Assembly (NCBI RefSeq): GCF_024181225.1
Contig: NZ_CP051198.1
Coordinates: 2,294,001-2,358,000 of the forward strand
Origin: Treponema sp. OMZ 787
GTDB lineage: Bacteria > Spirochaetota > Spirochaetia > Treponematales > Treponemataceae
Direction: 5' to 3'
DNA: 64,000 nucleotides
Part shown: positions 18,281-26,104 of the stretch, piece by piece
Layout: every line of letters begins with the position of its first letter
How positions within the stretch are numbered: the stretch's first letter is position 1
Notes under the pieces: model-generated
Database searches by the model: none
Seen by the model: the letters and a program-made list of their open reading frames with translations, nothing else
What the model was told of the DNA's origin: nothing
Made by a program: the position numbers and the translations under genes

Positions 18281-18286
18281 TATAAT
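18281..18286 (+). promoter_or_regulatory. -10 box of the carD-ispD-ispF operon
   Basis: Perfect TATAAT ending 10 bases before ATG 18297, implying a leader of only about 4 bases. No good -35 is visible (TAGACT at 18258 at best), so an activator may be needed. Confidence 0.55.
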
Positions 18287-18296
18287 CTTCGAACAT

Positions 18297-18920
18297 ATGA
18301 GTAAGAAATTTGTTTTTTCAGCAAAAGAAGTTGTCGTTTATCCCGGGCAGGGTGTAGGAACTATTACCGATATTACCAAAAAAGAAATTGCCGGCGAGGT
18401 TATAGACTATTATGTTATCTACCTTGCAGATTCGGATATGACGGTTTTGGTACCCACGACGGGAATTGATAATCTCGGTATAAGGCGTATAGTAACAAAG
18501 GCAGAAGCAGAAGCCGCCCTCAAATTCCTATCCGAAGATTTTGAGCCGATACCTATAGATTGGAAGGCACGCTATCAAATGAACATGGATTTATTTAAAA
18601 GCGGAAAGATATTGGACACGGCATCTGTTGTACGCTCCCTATATCAGCGAAGCAAAACAAAGGAGCTCCCCATTCAGGAAAGAAAGCTCTACGACTCAGC
18701 CTATAGAATTTTTCAAGACGAAATAGCAGCTGCATTAAAAATGACAAAGACCGAAGTAGAGGCCTCTATACACTTGCACCTTGAACCTCTCGGAGGTCCC
18801 ATAGAAAAATTCAAAGACGAATATGACGAAGATGATGATTTAATCGTAAACGATGATGAAAAATTTGACGATATGGACGAAGACGACATAGAAGATTCCG
18901 ATATGTATGAAGACGATTAA
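18297..18920 (+). CDS. carD: CarD/CdnL family transcriptional regulator
   Basis: 207 residues. An N-terminal CarD_CdnL_TRCF RNA-polymerase-interacting domain (VVVYPGQGVGTITDI, VLVPTTGIDNLGIRRI) is followed by a helical DNA-binding domain containing RSLYQRSKTKELPIQERKLY. It ends in a very acidic tail (EYDEDDDLIVNDDEKFDDMDEDD) longer than in mycobacterial CarD. CarD proteins bind RNAP beta and stabilise the open promoter complex. The gene overlaps ispD by 14 bases. Confidence 0.92.
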   Translation: MSKKFVFSAKEVVVYPGQGVGTITDITKKEIAGEVIDYYVIYLADSDMTVLVPTTGIDNLGIRRIVTKAEAEAALKFLSEDFEPIPIDWKARYQMNMDLFKSGKILDTASVVRSLYQRSKTKELPIQERKLYDSAYRIFQDEIAAALKMTKTEVEASIHLHLEPLGGPIEKFKDEYDEDDDLIVNDDEKFDDMDEDDIEDSDMYEDD

Positions 18921-19638
18921 AAATTTAGGATTTGCTGCCGTAATAACTGCGGCGGGCAAATCTCAAAGGATGAATTTAAATACAAAAAAAGAATATTTAA
19001 GATTACCCGAATTCGGAGAGAATGCTACAGTTCTCTCCGAATGCATTTTAAAATTTTTAAAAACACAGCTGTTTGAAGTCATAGTGATTACCGTTCCTCC
19101 CGACGATATTTTCGAAGCAAATAATATGATTTTTCAAGATAAAAGAATCGAAAAAAATCTCGCAGAAAAAAATACAAAAATAGTTTTTACTGCCGGAGCC
19201 GATACAAGGCAGAATTCAGTCTTTAAGGCCTTGTTAAAGCTCGAAGAACTTAAAGAAAAAAAAGAAGCCGCTTTTAAATTTGTATTGATCCATGACGGTG
19301 CCCGCCCATGGGTCAGCTGCGAGCTTATAAAACAAGTTGCGAATGAGGTCTGCAATACCGGTGCGGTAATTCCCGGCTATCAAGCAGTAGATACGCAAAA
19401 AATTGCAGACAAATCCGGTAAGATAATTCAACACCTAAAAAGAAGCTCGGTATATTCGGTACAAACCCCTCAAGGATTCGACTTTGACAAAATACTCGCC
19501 GCTCACAAACAAGCCTTGGGAAGCGGAAAAGAATACACCGATGACAGCGAAATTTACGGAGAATTTGCCGGAGAGGTTTTTATTTGTACCGGAGAAGTCT
19601 CCAACAAAAAAATAACTTTTAAGGAAGATATAAAATGA
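18907..19638 (+). CDS. ispD: 2-C-methyl-D-erythritol 4-phosphate cytidylyltransferase
   Basis: 243 residues. Third step of the MEP isoprenoid pathway: CTP plus methylerythritol phosphate to CDP-methylerythritol. The CTP-binding loop AAGKSQRM, the Lys of KKEYL, HDGARPWV and the C-terminal VQTPQGFDFDKI and TDDSEI motifs are all present. The start at 18907 lies inside the end of carD and the stop overlaps ispF by 4 bases, so the three genes are translationally coupled. Confidence 0.95.
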   Translation: MKTIKNLGFAAVITAAGKSQRMNLNTKKEYLRLPEFGENATVLSECILKFLKTQLFEVIVITVPPDDIFEANNMIFQDKRIEKNLAEKNTKIVFTAGADTRQNSVFKALLKLEELKEKKEAAFKFVLIHDGARPWVSCELIKQVANEVCNTGAVIPGYQAVDTQKIADKSGKIIQHLKRSSVYSVQTPQGFDFDKILAAHKQALGSGKEYTDDSEIYGEFAGEVFICTGEVSNKKITFKEDIK

Positions 19639-20105
19639 GAACAGGCCTGGGCTACGACTTGCACAGATTAGTCAGAGGAAAAAAACTTATGATCGGCGGC
19701 ATTCATATTCCTTTTAAAAAGGGTGAAAAAGCCCACTCGGACGGAGATGTCCTTCTCCACGCTATAACCGATGCACTCCTAGGTGCCTGCGGCATGGGAG
19801 ACATAGGAGAATTTTTTCCGCCAAGCGATAAAAAATGGAAGGACGCAAATTCTGCAGAGCTTCTATCGACAGTGTGGGAAAAAATAAGAGCACAAGGCTG
19901 GAAAATCCAAAACATTGACTGCGTAATAATAATAGAAGAACCGAAAATACTGCCTTTCCGCGAAGAAATAAGAAATTCAATCGCCGGAATTTTAAAAATA
20001 CAAAAAGAACAAATTTTTATAAAGGCAAAAACCGGCGAAGGTATAGGAATAATAGGAAGGGGCAAGGCCGTTGCCGCCCTTGCCTCATGCCTTATATTTT
20101 GTTAG
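19635..20105 (+). CDS. ispF: 2-C-methyl-D-erythritol 2,4-cyclodiphosphate synthase
   Basis: 156 residues, the usual IspF length. It catalyses cyclisation in the MEP pathway with loss of CMP. Metal ligands are visible in GYDLHRL and AHSDGDVLLHAITDALLGA; the GDIGEFFPPSD, E(E)PKI and KAKTGEGIGIIG motifs follow. The 3' end overlaps the convergent SpiroCoCo gene by 14 bases, with no room for a terminator. Confidence 0.95.
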   Translation: MRTGLGYDLHRLVRGKKLMIGGIHIPFKKGEKAHSDGDVLLHAITDALLGACGMGDIGEFFPPSDKKWKDANSAELLSTVWEKIRAQGWKIQNIDCVIIIEEPKILPFREEIRNSIAGILKIQKEQIFIKAKTGEGIGIIGRGKAVAALASCLIFC

Positions 20106-23100
20106 TATACTCAAGAATAAGATCTACTTCCCCTATCGATAAATTTAAAGCCTTTGCAATCTCATTACTTTTCCATCCTTGACGGGAAAGTTTCAATACA
20201 TTTTCTTTTGTACTTGCTGAAGGACTTCCGCTTTCGTTCCTTTCCGGTTTTTCTCCCTTAAAAAGGTCAGACATAAGTTTTAGCTGAGCTTCGGACTCGT
20301 CAGAAATTTCCTTAAGCCTTGTTTCTGTTGCAGCAAGCCAGCTTCTAGCCTGCTTTAGGTTATCCATCTTGGCATCCAAATCGGATAATGCGGAATCTAC
20401 ATTTTCTATCTTTTCACAAACAAGCTCTGCCCTGTCCTGATTTGATAAAAGAGTTTCGAGAGTAGTTTTTATCATTTCTATATCGGGAGGAATGATGCTT
20501 ACTTCAGCCTTAAATTTCTTTATATCTAACTCAAGCTCTTTTAAATTTTCAAAAGCGGAATCAATGCTTGCAAGGGTTTGATTTAATACGGCATCTTTTT
20601 TCTCTAGCCTTTCATAACGGGTATTTACATCACCGATACTCTCTTCAAGTTTTCTGATTTGCACTTGATATTGCTGCAAGTCATCATTTACGGCAGTAAG
20701 CTCCACGATTTTTTTATCCATGGAATCCGAAAGAGCATTAAGTTTGATAAACTCGCCTTCAAGAAGCTCAATATTTTTACGCTCGGTCATAAAGCGGTTT
20801 ACTTTTTGTTTGGCTTCTTCTTCCAAATGAGTGACCTTCTCATATTGAATAGAAAGATCTTCCATTTTGCTTTGGTAAATTTCAAATTTAGTAACCTCGT
20901 TTTTCAAAGAAGCAATATCTTTTTCTAAAGCCCCTTTTAACTCGTCAGCTTTTTCAAAGACCTTTGTTTGAGTAATAAAGTCGTTTTGTTTTTTGTCTAT
21001 TTCTTCCAGGACTGAATTTAAGCGGTCAGAATCGGATTGTATCTTTTCCCGGACCTTATCCTGAGTTTCATCAAGGCGGTTTCTGACTTCAAGAATCATA
21101 TCGTTGATGCCCTGAACAGATTTTTCAGCCTCAGAAGATGCATCCTTAATTTTCTTATTGATTACCTGATTTAACTTTTCTGCATCAGTATTAAAGCGGG
21201 TTGTAATTTCGGAAACATGCTCATCAATCGATTTGTTTGCCGAAGCGACCTTGGTATCGACAGCATTAAGTTTAGTTTGAATACCGTTAAACGCATCGCC
21301 GCTTTTTGCTATAAAGTCCTTGTACTGGGCATTATACTTGGTATCAAGATTTTTAATGGCATTTTCAGTCAAATGACCGAAGTTAGTAATCTTCTCATCA
21401 AAGAAGGTTCGGGCATCGGTAAACTGCTGATCCGTACGGCTCTTCCAAGTCTCAAAGTCTTTTTTAATTGTTTCAAACTTGTCTTCAGATTCTTGTTTAA
21501 TTGAAACAAGTTTTTCCTGCAAGAGCTTTGATGTGTTTTCAAGCTCTTTGCTCTGATCAGTCATAAGGGTCTGAATATGCTCCTTATATGCCGAAAGTTC
21601 GATTTCAAGCTGCTGTGCAGCCTTGGCCTTTATCTGATTTACATTTTCACGGAATGATTCGATAGATTCCTCTACAGAGCCATCCATCGCAGAAATGCGG
21701 GAATCCAATCCGGCCTCAACATTTTTAACCTTTTCATCCAGCTTGGAAAAAAGAGCCTTATATTCCTCGGCAGCCTGACCCAGTCTTACACGCAGATCAG
21801 CCTTATATTTTTCTTCCAAATCCTTCCTTGCCGATTCATTTTCTGAAGCAAGAAGGGTCATGTTGGCGGAAACATCTTCTTTCCATTGATCAAAGCTTAA
21901 GTTTATAGCATCGCTCCTCTTTGCAAGATCCGCAAAGAAGTCGTCTTCAAACATTTTAAGTTTTTCAGAAACATTTGTGTAGGCCTTGGCCTTAAGATCA
22001 TCTATACCTGCATCAATGGCCTTCATGCGTTCGCGTATTTTTTCGGAATTATTTGTAAACTCGTTAAAAAAGTTTTGCTGACTTTGTTTTGCAGAATTTA
22101 CATAAGAAGAGAATTCGGCCGTCATCTCATTTTTAATAAGCACTTGAGATTTTTCGATTTCTTCTTTTAGGTTGTCGACATTTTCAATGGCCTTTTCGAA
22201 TTTGGTAAACCTCTCTTCAGTCTCGATCCTAAATTCATTTAATTTTTTGTCTGTAACCTTGGAAAGGGAATTTATGTTATCCTGAAAATTTGCAGCAAGG
22301 GTGTTAAACTGCGACCTCATTGTAGCTTCGGTTTGACTTAAATCTGAGGAAAGAGCATCCGATCTCATCGAAACCGAGTCTTCCGTTTCTTTTAATTTTT
22401 CGGATATGGAATTTAGACGCGAAGAAATATTTTGTTCGGCTTGCGAAAATTCCGATTGCATTTGTGCAAGATAGTCATTTGCCTGAGTTTCCCATTCCGA
22501 TTTAAATTCTGAAGCAATCTGTCTTGTCATGGTTAGATTGTCATCCATCTGAGCTTCAATCTCTGCCGCAGTTTCTTCAAATTCTTTACGGTAGCTTTGA
22601 ACCCTTTCCGCAGTTTCTTCTTTTAATTTGGCAAATGCGGCCTCTTGAAGAGCTCCGGCCTTGTCCGCAGCAGCGTTATAAGCTTCTTTATATAAATCCT
22701 GAAGTTTAATAGCCGTCACTTCCAACAAGTCTCCGGTATCCTTTTGGGCGGAGGCAAGGCGGTTTTCAACATCATCAATTACAAGGCCCATTTCATCCAA
22801 TATTTTGCTTTTATATTCACTTAATTTTGCATCGGCCTCGGCGGCAAAATTTTGTTTTAATTCGGGAATACTTTCGGTGAGATTATTGAGCTGAGTCCTT
22901 GCATTATTGATGGATCTTGCAAGCGAATCGACAAAGTCCGCTTCTCTTGTAATTTCCGCTAGGTTTTTTTCTGCCAAGGCCGTCATATCCATAAGTTTTT
23001 GAATTGTTTGTTCAGATTCGGTAATATATCTATCAATATTCCGAATAGCGGCAGAGCGTTCTTCTACCGTCTTAGTTTGCTCCAAAAAATCGGCCCGCAA

Positions 23101-23337
23101 CTCATCAAGGCGTTTTACCGTCGCAATAGCCTTACTTTGCTGCACGGTCAATTCTGTGGAAAGATCGCTTAAAGTAGAATTTTTTTCGTTTACAAAAGCT
23201 TCAAGATCTTCCTTTACTTTATCTCCATATTTTTTTGCTTTTTCGATAGATCGGTTACTTTTATCGCTTTGTCTAAAAGCAATAATGATACCCACACAAA
23301 TTACCAATGTGATAAGATTGAATAGAATATAATTCAT
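20092..23337 (-). CDS. SpiroCoCo-type giant coiled-coil membrane protein
   Basis: 1081 residues. One N-terminal membrane helix (ILFNLITLVICVGIIIAF) is followed by about 950 residues of almost unbroken heptad-rich coiled coil (many D/E/K/S/N, few prolines). The last 45 residues form a compact helical segment with helix-turn-helix character (VLKLSRQGWKSNEIAKALNLSIGEVDLIL). It matches the SpiroCoCo family reported from spirochaetes; a structural or cytoskeletal role is guessed. GGGTGGG precedes the ATG. The promoter (TTGAAA-17-TATTAT, 23389-23361) sits inside the end of the upstream HAD gene. Confidence 0.85.
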   Translation of the reverse strand: MNYILFNLITLVICVGIIIAFRQSDKSNRSIEKAKKYGDKVKEDLEAFVNEKNSTLSDLSTELTVQQSKAIATVKRLDELRADFLEQTKTVEERSAAIRNIDRYITESEQTIQKLMDMTALAEKNLAEITREADFVDSLARSINNARTQLNNLTESIPELKQNFAAEADAKLSEYKSKILDEMGLVIDDVENRLASAQKDTGDLLEVTAIKLQDLYKEAYNAAADKAGALQEAAFAKLKEETAERVQSYRKEFEETAAEIEAQMDDNLTMTRQIASEFKSEWETQANDYLAQMQSEFSQAEQNISSRLNSISEKLKETEDSVSMRSDALSSDLSQTEATMRSQFNTLAANFQDNINSLSKVTDKKLNEFRIETEERFTKFEKAIENVDNLKEEIEKSQVLIKNEMTAEFSSYVNSAKQSQQNFFNEFTNNSEKIRERMKAIDAGIDDLKAKAYTNVSEKLKMFEDDFFADLAKRSDAINLSFDQWKEDVSANMTLLASENESARKDLEEKYKADLRVRLGQAAEEYKALFSKLDEKVKNVEAGLDSRISAMDGSVEESIESFRENVNQIKAKAAQQLEIELSAYKEHIQTLMTDQSKELENTSKLLQEKLVSIKQESEDKFETIKKDFETWKSRTDQQFTDARTFFDEKITNFGHLTENAIKNLDTKYNAQYKDFIAKSGDAFNGIQTKLNAVDTKVASANKSIDEHVSEITTRFNTDAEKLNQVINKKIKDASSEAEKSVQGINDMILEVRNRLDETQDKVREKIQSDSDRLNSVLEEIDKKQNDFITQTKVFEKADELKGALEKDIASLKNEVTKFEIYQSKMEDLSIQYEKVTHLEEEAKQKVNRFMTERKNIELLEGEFIKLNALSDSMDKKIVELTAVNDDLQQYQVQIRKLEESIGDVNTRYERLEKKDAVLNQTLASIDSAFENLKELELDIKKFKAEVSIIPPDIEMIKTTLETLLSNQDRAELVCEKIENVDSALSDLDAKMDNLKQARSWLAATETRLKEISDESEAQLKLMSDLFKGEKPERNESGSPSASTKENVLKLSRQGWKSNEIAKALNLSIGEVDLILEYTNKI

Positions 23338-23360
23338 TAAAAAGTCCCACCCTTTTTTTT

Positions 23361-23389
23361 ATAATATCAGATTATATCATAAATTTCAA
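23361..23389 (-). promoter_or_regulatory. Promoter of the SpiroCoCo gene
   Basis: Minus-strand TTGAAA (23389-23384), 17-base spacer, TATTAT (23366-23361), overlapping the last codons of the HAD gene. Confidence 0.55.
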
Positions 23390-24073
23390 TAATTGGCGAT
23401 AGTTTGAAAAATAAATATCAGGTTTTTCATTATCTTTTTGAGCAAAAATTTTTTTAAATAAAATAAACAATCTGCTCTTTATGCATGCCGTGTACATTCC
23501 TGCAGCCTTGGCTCCTGCAACATCATATTTTAGGTTGTTTCCCACATATAAAATCTTATCGCAAGGCAGATCAAGGGCATCAGCCAGTCTTTTAAATGGA
23601 AGAGTAGAAGGCTTTAAGGCCCCGATAGCCTCTGTTCCAAAGGATGCATCACAAAGAGGCAAAATCCCCCATACATCATTTTTTTGTTCCGGTAAAAAAT
23701 CTGAAAGAAGGGCTATTTTAAGACCTCGCTTTTTAAATTCTTCTATAGATTCTTTTGCAAAAAAGTAAGGCCTTATCCGTGCAAAACGCTTTTTCCAACC
23801 CTCATAAACTTGGATTTCCAAAAAATGCTTAACATCTTCCTTGCTCTTTCCTGCATATTTTGCCAAGATTTCCGCCTGAAAATCAAAAAAGTTGTTTAAA
23901 AGTTTATCGGGATTTTTTTCCTGCCATAATCGAATATCTTTTCGGGTCTTGTTAAAAGCAGACATAATTGTAAAATGCTTTACAAGAAAGGGAATTATGC
24001 GTAAATGAAAACGCCATGAAGGATAAAGCGTACCATCAATGTCAAATGCTATAGCAGAAATACCGTACTTCAT
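23372..24073 (-). CDS. HAD-superfamily phosphatase
   Basis: 233 residues. HAD motif I is FDIDGTLYPS with the nucleophile Asp, motif II is ALLSDF, and motif III/IV is KILYVGNNLKYDVAGAKAAGM. A helical C1-type cap lies between motifs I and II. It resembles phosphoglycolate phosphatase/YjjG-type enzymes, but the substrate cannot be inferred. In motif IV the usual GD is replaced by GN, a common variation. The likely promoter (TAGACA-17-TATAAA, 24107-24079) leaves only 5 bases before the ATG. Confidence 0.85.
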   Translation of the reverse strand: MKYGISAIAFDIDGTLYPSWRFHLRIIPFLVKHFTIMSAFNKTRKDIRLWQEKNPDKLLNNFFDFQAEILAKYAGKSKEDVKHFLEIQVYEGWKKRFARIRPYFFAKESIEEFKKRGLKIALLSDFLPEQKNDVWGILPLCDASFGTEAIGALKPSTLPFKRLADALDLPCDKILYVGNNLKYDVAGAKAAGMYTACIKSRLFILFKKIFAQKDNEKPDIYFSNYRQLLKFMI

Positions 24074-24146
24074 ATTATTTTATACTATAAATACCGAGCT
24101 TTGTCTACCTATTGGCTCTTTACAAAAAATTTGATAAATTAACAAA

Positions 24147-24977
24147 ATGAATATAAGCTTAGAACAGATACAAAGTTTTTTTAGAGCAAACTTTACGTTG
24201 CCCTTTTTTATGTCTATTTTGTCCCTCATTGGGATAATTTTAATTACATACATCTTTTTTAAAATTATAATTAAATCGCTTAAAAAAATTACAGAGAACA
24301 AGGTAAGTCCTGCAATTCAGAACCTTATAACAAAGATTCTCCAATACACCTGTCTGGCGGTTATCTTGATGACAATATTCAAAAAGCTCGGTATAAATAT
24401 AAATGCCTTTGTCGGAGCTGCCGGTATCGCCGGTGTTGCCATAGGTTTTGCAGCACAAACCTCGGTATCAAACATAATTTCTGGCTTCTTTGTCCTTGCC
24501 GAAAAAGCCTTTAAGGTAGGCGACCGCATCCAGCTTGCCGACATAACGGGAAATGTGGAATCAATCGATTTTATGGCCATCAGAGTAAAAACCCTTGACG
24601 GAAACATAGTGCGTATTCCGAACGAGGTAGTCATCAAGGGAAACCTGATAAACTACTCAAGCCTTCCGATAAGGAGAATTGAAACAAAGATAAGCATTGC
24701 ATACGGCAGCGATATGGAAAAGGTAGAAGCCGTTTTAATGGAAATCCCGAACCGTGTACCGCAAATTTTACAAGACCCCGAACCCTTTATTTTATGGTCG
24801 GTTTATGCAAATTCCGGCATAGAAGTCGCCTTTTATGCTTGGGGAGCAAATGAAGACTTCCTTGTAATAAAGAATTCCGTGTTTAAGCTGATAAACGAGC
24901 TGTTTGAAGAAGCCGAAATCAAAATACCCTTCCCGCAGATGGATGTCTATATCAATCCGGAAAGAGCAAAAAAGTAA
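24147..24977 (+). CDS. mscS: Small-conductance mechanosensitive channel (MscS family)
   Basis: 276 residues, close to E. coli MscS (286). Three N-terminal membrane helices, with the pore-lining TM3 rich in Gly/Ala (FVGAAGIAGVAIGFAAQTSVSNIISG), then the beta domain (VGDRIQLADITGNVESIDFMAIRVKTLDGN, PNEVV) and the alpha/beta vestibule domain. It opens under membrane tension to release solutes on hypo-osmotic shock. A weak promoter (TTGGCT-17-TAAATT, 24112-24140) would place the ATG 6 bases after the -10 box. Confidence 0.93.
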   Translation: MNISLEQIQSFFRANFTLPFFMSILSLIGIILITYIFFKIIIKSLKKITENKVSPAIQNLITKILQYTCLAVILMTIFKKLGININAFVGAAGIAGVAIGFAAQTSVSNIISGFFVLAEKAFKVGDRIQLADITGNVESIDFMAIRVKTLDGNIVRIPNEVVIKGNLINYSSLPIRRIETKISIAYGSDMEKVEAVLMEIPNRVPQILQDPEPFILWSVYANSGIEVAFYAWGANEDFLVIKNSVFKLINELFEEAEIKIPFPQMDVYINPERAKK

Positions 24978-25012
24978 TTTTTTCATTAAAATTCGTTTTT
25001 TTGATTTTATAA

Positions 25013-25041
25013 TTGACAAATATTACTAATTATAGTATTAT
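25013..25041 (+). promoter_or_regulatory. Promoter of the abi-associated small RNA
   Basis: TTGACA (25013-25018), exactly 17 bases, TATTAT (25036-25041). Near consensus. Transcription should start near 25048, just before the folded RNA. Confidence 0.8.
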
Positions 25042-25047
25042 TTTGAT

Positions 25048-25107
25048 GATGACAACACTCCCGTAGCCTTTCGGCCAGGTACGTCCTGATGCGGGAGTTA
25101 TTTTTTT
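25048..25107 (+). ncRNA. Structured small RNA upstream of the Abi gene (abiF-motif-like)
   Basis: The stretch folds into a compact three-way junction. P1 pairs ACUCCCG (25057-25063) with CGGGAGU (25092-25098). P2 is the hairpin GCC-UUUC-GGC (25066-25075). P3 is AGG-UACGU-CCU (25077-25087). A run of seven Ts follows (25101-25107), so P1 plus the T-run looks like an intrinsic terminator. A near-consensus promoter precedes it. A conserved 'abiF' RNA motif upstream of Abi_2 genes is known from comparative genomics; I recall its general layout but could not compare sequences. It could act as antitoxin RNA, attenuator or both. Confidence 0.7.
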
Positions 25108-25118
25108 ATGAGGTGGTA

Positions 25119-26087
25119 ATGAACGAATATAAATCATTAACTTTCGAGGAGCAAATAGACCTATTTATTCAACGCGGAATGCAAGTTAGTGATAAGGATA
25201 AAGATTCCAAAAAGCTTCAATATATAAATTATTATAAATTAAAAGAACTGGCTTATCCGTTTTATAAGAAAACTACCTCAGGCGAATATAGATATCAAAA
25301 TATCAGTTTTGATGAACTATTAAAAAGATATTATCAGGATAAACATATCCGGCTTGCAATGCTGAGCTGTATTGAAAAAATCGAAATAGCATTCAAGACA
25401 AGGTTTTGCCATCTTTTAGGTAAAAAACACGGTCCCTATGGATATTTACAGTTTAATAATTGGTGCAATAAAGAAAAATATTGTAAATACTATATATCCG
25501 AAAAACAAGGAGACTTTAAAAAAAGAATAAAAGAAAATGAATATTTGTACAATAAAACAAAATGTATTGAAAATTTTCTTTTACAAAACAAGGATGCAGA
25601 AAAAATACCTATTTGGATGCTGGTTGAAGTATTAACATTTGGCGAGGTTTTATATCTTTTTGGCATCATGTCTATAGAAAATCAAAAAAATCTTGCTAAT
25701 GATTTTAATTGTCAGATAAATGAATTCGTTTCGTGGTTAAAATCACTAAATTTTATAAGGAACCAATGTGCCCATAATTCAAATATAATAAATATCAAAT
25801 TAAAAACAAAACCTTCATTACGTTCCGAATGGAAAGAACTATTGGCAATAGATAAAAACAATCAATCATCGGGTAGATTAGCAGATATAATTATTCCTAT
25901 GGTTTTTCTTACGATTATCATAAATAAGAAATACATTTTTAACGATCTTCAAAGAGCTATTAACAAATTAGTTGAAAACAATGATGAAAGAGCAATAATG
26001 TTAGGTTTTAAAGATGTACAGGCTTCTAAGAGTGCTATTAAAAACTTAGGAGGAAATTTTAAATATATAAAAAATAGACACCTATGA
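25119..26087 (+). CDS. Abi family protein (AbiF/AbiD-like HEPN ribonuclease)
   Basis: 322 residues from ATG 25119, preceded by GAGGTGG; the in-frame ATG at 25089 lies inside the RNA's P1 stem and is rejected. Abi_2 features are visible: the N-terminal LTFEEQIDLFIQRGM and KLQYINYYKLKELAYPFY, the middle RLAMLSCIEKIEIAFKTRF, and the HEPN catalytic motif R-x4-H in SLNFIRNQCAHNSNI. HEPN proteins of this kind are RNases that stop growth on phage infection, and Cas13 has been proposed to derive from this family. The gene is AT-rich and inserted between housekeeping genes, suggesting acquisition. Paired with the upstream RNA it resembles an RNA-controlled toxin unit. Confidence 0.88.
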   Translation: MNEYKSLTFEEQIDLFIQRGMQVSDKDKDSKKLQYINYYKLKELAYPFYKKTTSGEYRYQNISFDELLKRYYQDKHIRLAMLSCIEKIEIAFKTRFCHLLGKKHGPYGYLQFNNWCNKEKYCKYYISEKQGDFKKRIKENEYLYNKTKCIENFLLQNKDAEKIPIWMLVEVLTFGEVLYLFGIMSIENQKNLANDFNCQINEFVSWLKSLNFIRNQCAHNSNIINIKLKTKPSLRSEWKELLAIDKNNQSSGRLADIIIPMVFLTIIINKKYIFNDLQRAINKLVENNDERAIMLGFKDVQASKSAIKNLGGNFKYIKNRHL

Positions 26088-26104
26088 CCGCCGGCTGCGG
26101 ATTT

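Noticed and set aside
25089-25118. Upstream ATG for the Abi gene
   Set aside because: It lies inside the P1 stem and T-run of the small RNA; ATG 25119 has GAGGTGG at the right distance.
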